Positions 63,994-64,000 of a stretch of DNA of 64,000 nt are shown one piece after another; position 1 is the stretch's first letter, and every line of letters begins with the position of its first letter. Source of the stretch: Amblyomma americanum (lineage: Eukaryota; Arthropoda; Arachnida; Ixodida; Ixodidae). Below the pieces are notes generated by a model. That model saw only the letters and a program-made list of their open reading frames with translations. It did not search any database and was not told the DNA's origin. The translations under genes and the position numbers were made by a program. The DNA lies in the NCBI RefSeq assembly GCF_052857255.1, contig NC_135498.1, positions 113,037,723 to 113,101,722 on the forward strand. Reading direction: 5' to 3'.

Positions 63994-64000
63994 GGCGCCG

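Overview
The window is arthropod nuclear DNA, most likely from a hard (ixodid) tick. That assignment rests on the tRNA-headed SINE families, the Penelope-like elements (PLEs) with GIY-YIG domains, the RNase H-bearing LINEs, RTE and CR1/Jockey LINE ends, gypsy elements and spliced genes. The species call is my inference from remembered repeat families. There are no bacterial features. Almost all long reading frames belong to transposons, and most are broken.

Layout. 0.5-2.9 kb: an I-type LINE split by a truncated PLE. 3.06-5.36 kb: a near-complete, decayed PLE with inverted ends and a 10-bp target duplication. 7.2-8.5 kb: a full SINE and a LINE reverse-transcriptase remnant. 8.9-10.2 kb: a near-perfect PLE palindrome. 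10.6-16.1 kb: LINE remnants, a (TA)n tract and a mini PLE palindrome. 17.3-27.9 kb, minus strand: the only good candidate for a cellular gene, three exons with matching splice phases and introns full of SINEs, MITEs and a solo LTR. 28.3-29.6 kb: a decayed THAP-type DNA transposon. 30.3-38.2 kb: a satellite with a 268-bp dimeric repeat that carries a CACGTG palindrome about every 134 bp, grading rightward into old diverged units with later insertions. 38.9-40.5 kb: RTE and CR1/Jockey LINE ends. 41.2-49.4 kb: a broken gypsy element holding a nearly full-length 5.4-kb I-type LINE. 50.9-51.5 kb: a Tc1-like remnant. 53.6-59.2 kb: minus-strand LINEs, one of them holding a second large PLE palindrome and a second LINE end. 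59.2-64 kb: a young gypsy element with an open pol frame that runs off the window edge.

The most striking result is structural. Five independent PLE insertions (3073-5345, 8940-10185, 12527-12689, 34061-34348, 57687-58657) share one design. Each has an inverted copy of the element 3' end, one non-palindromic 3' extension of about 33-50 nt on one side only, and 10-13 bp direct target duplications. Four of the five can be read directly against the empty target site. The second result is the three-exon gene: 109 + 293 + 225 nt gives 627 nt, an intact 208-codon frame of unknown function.
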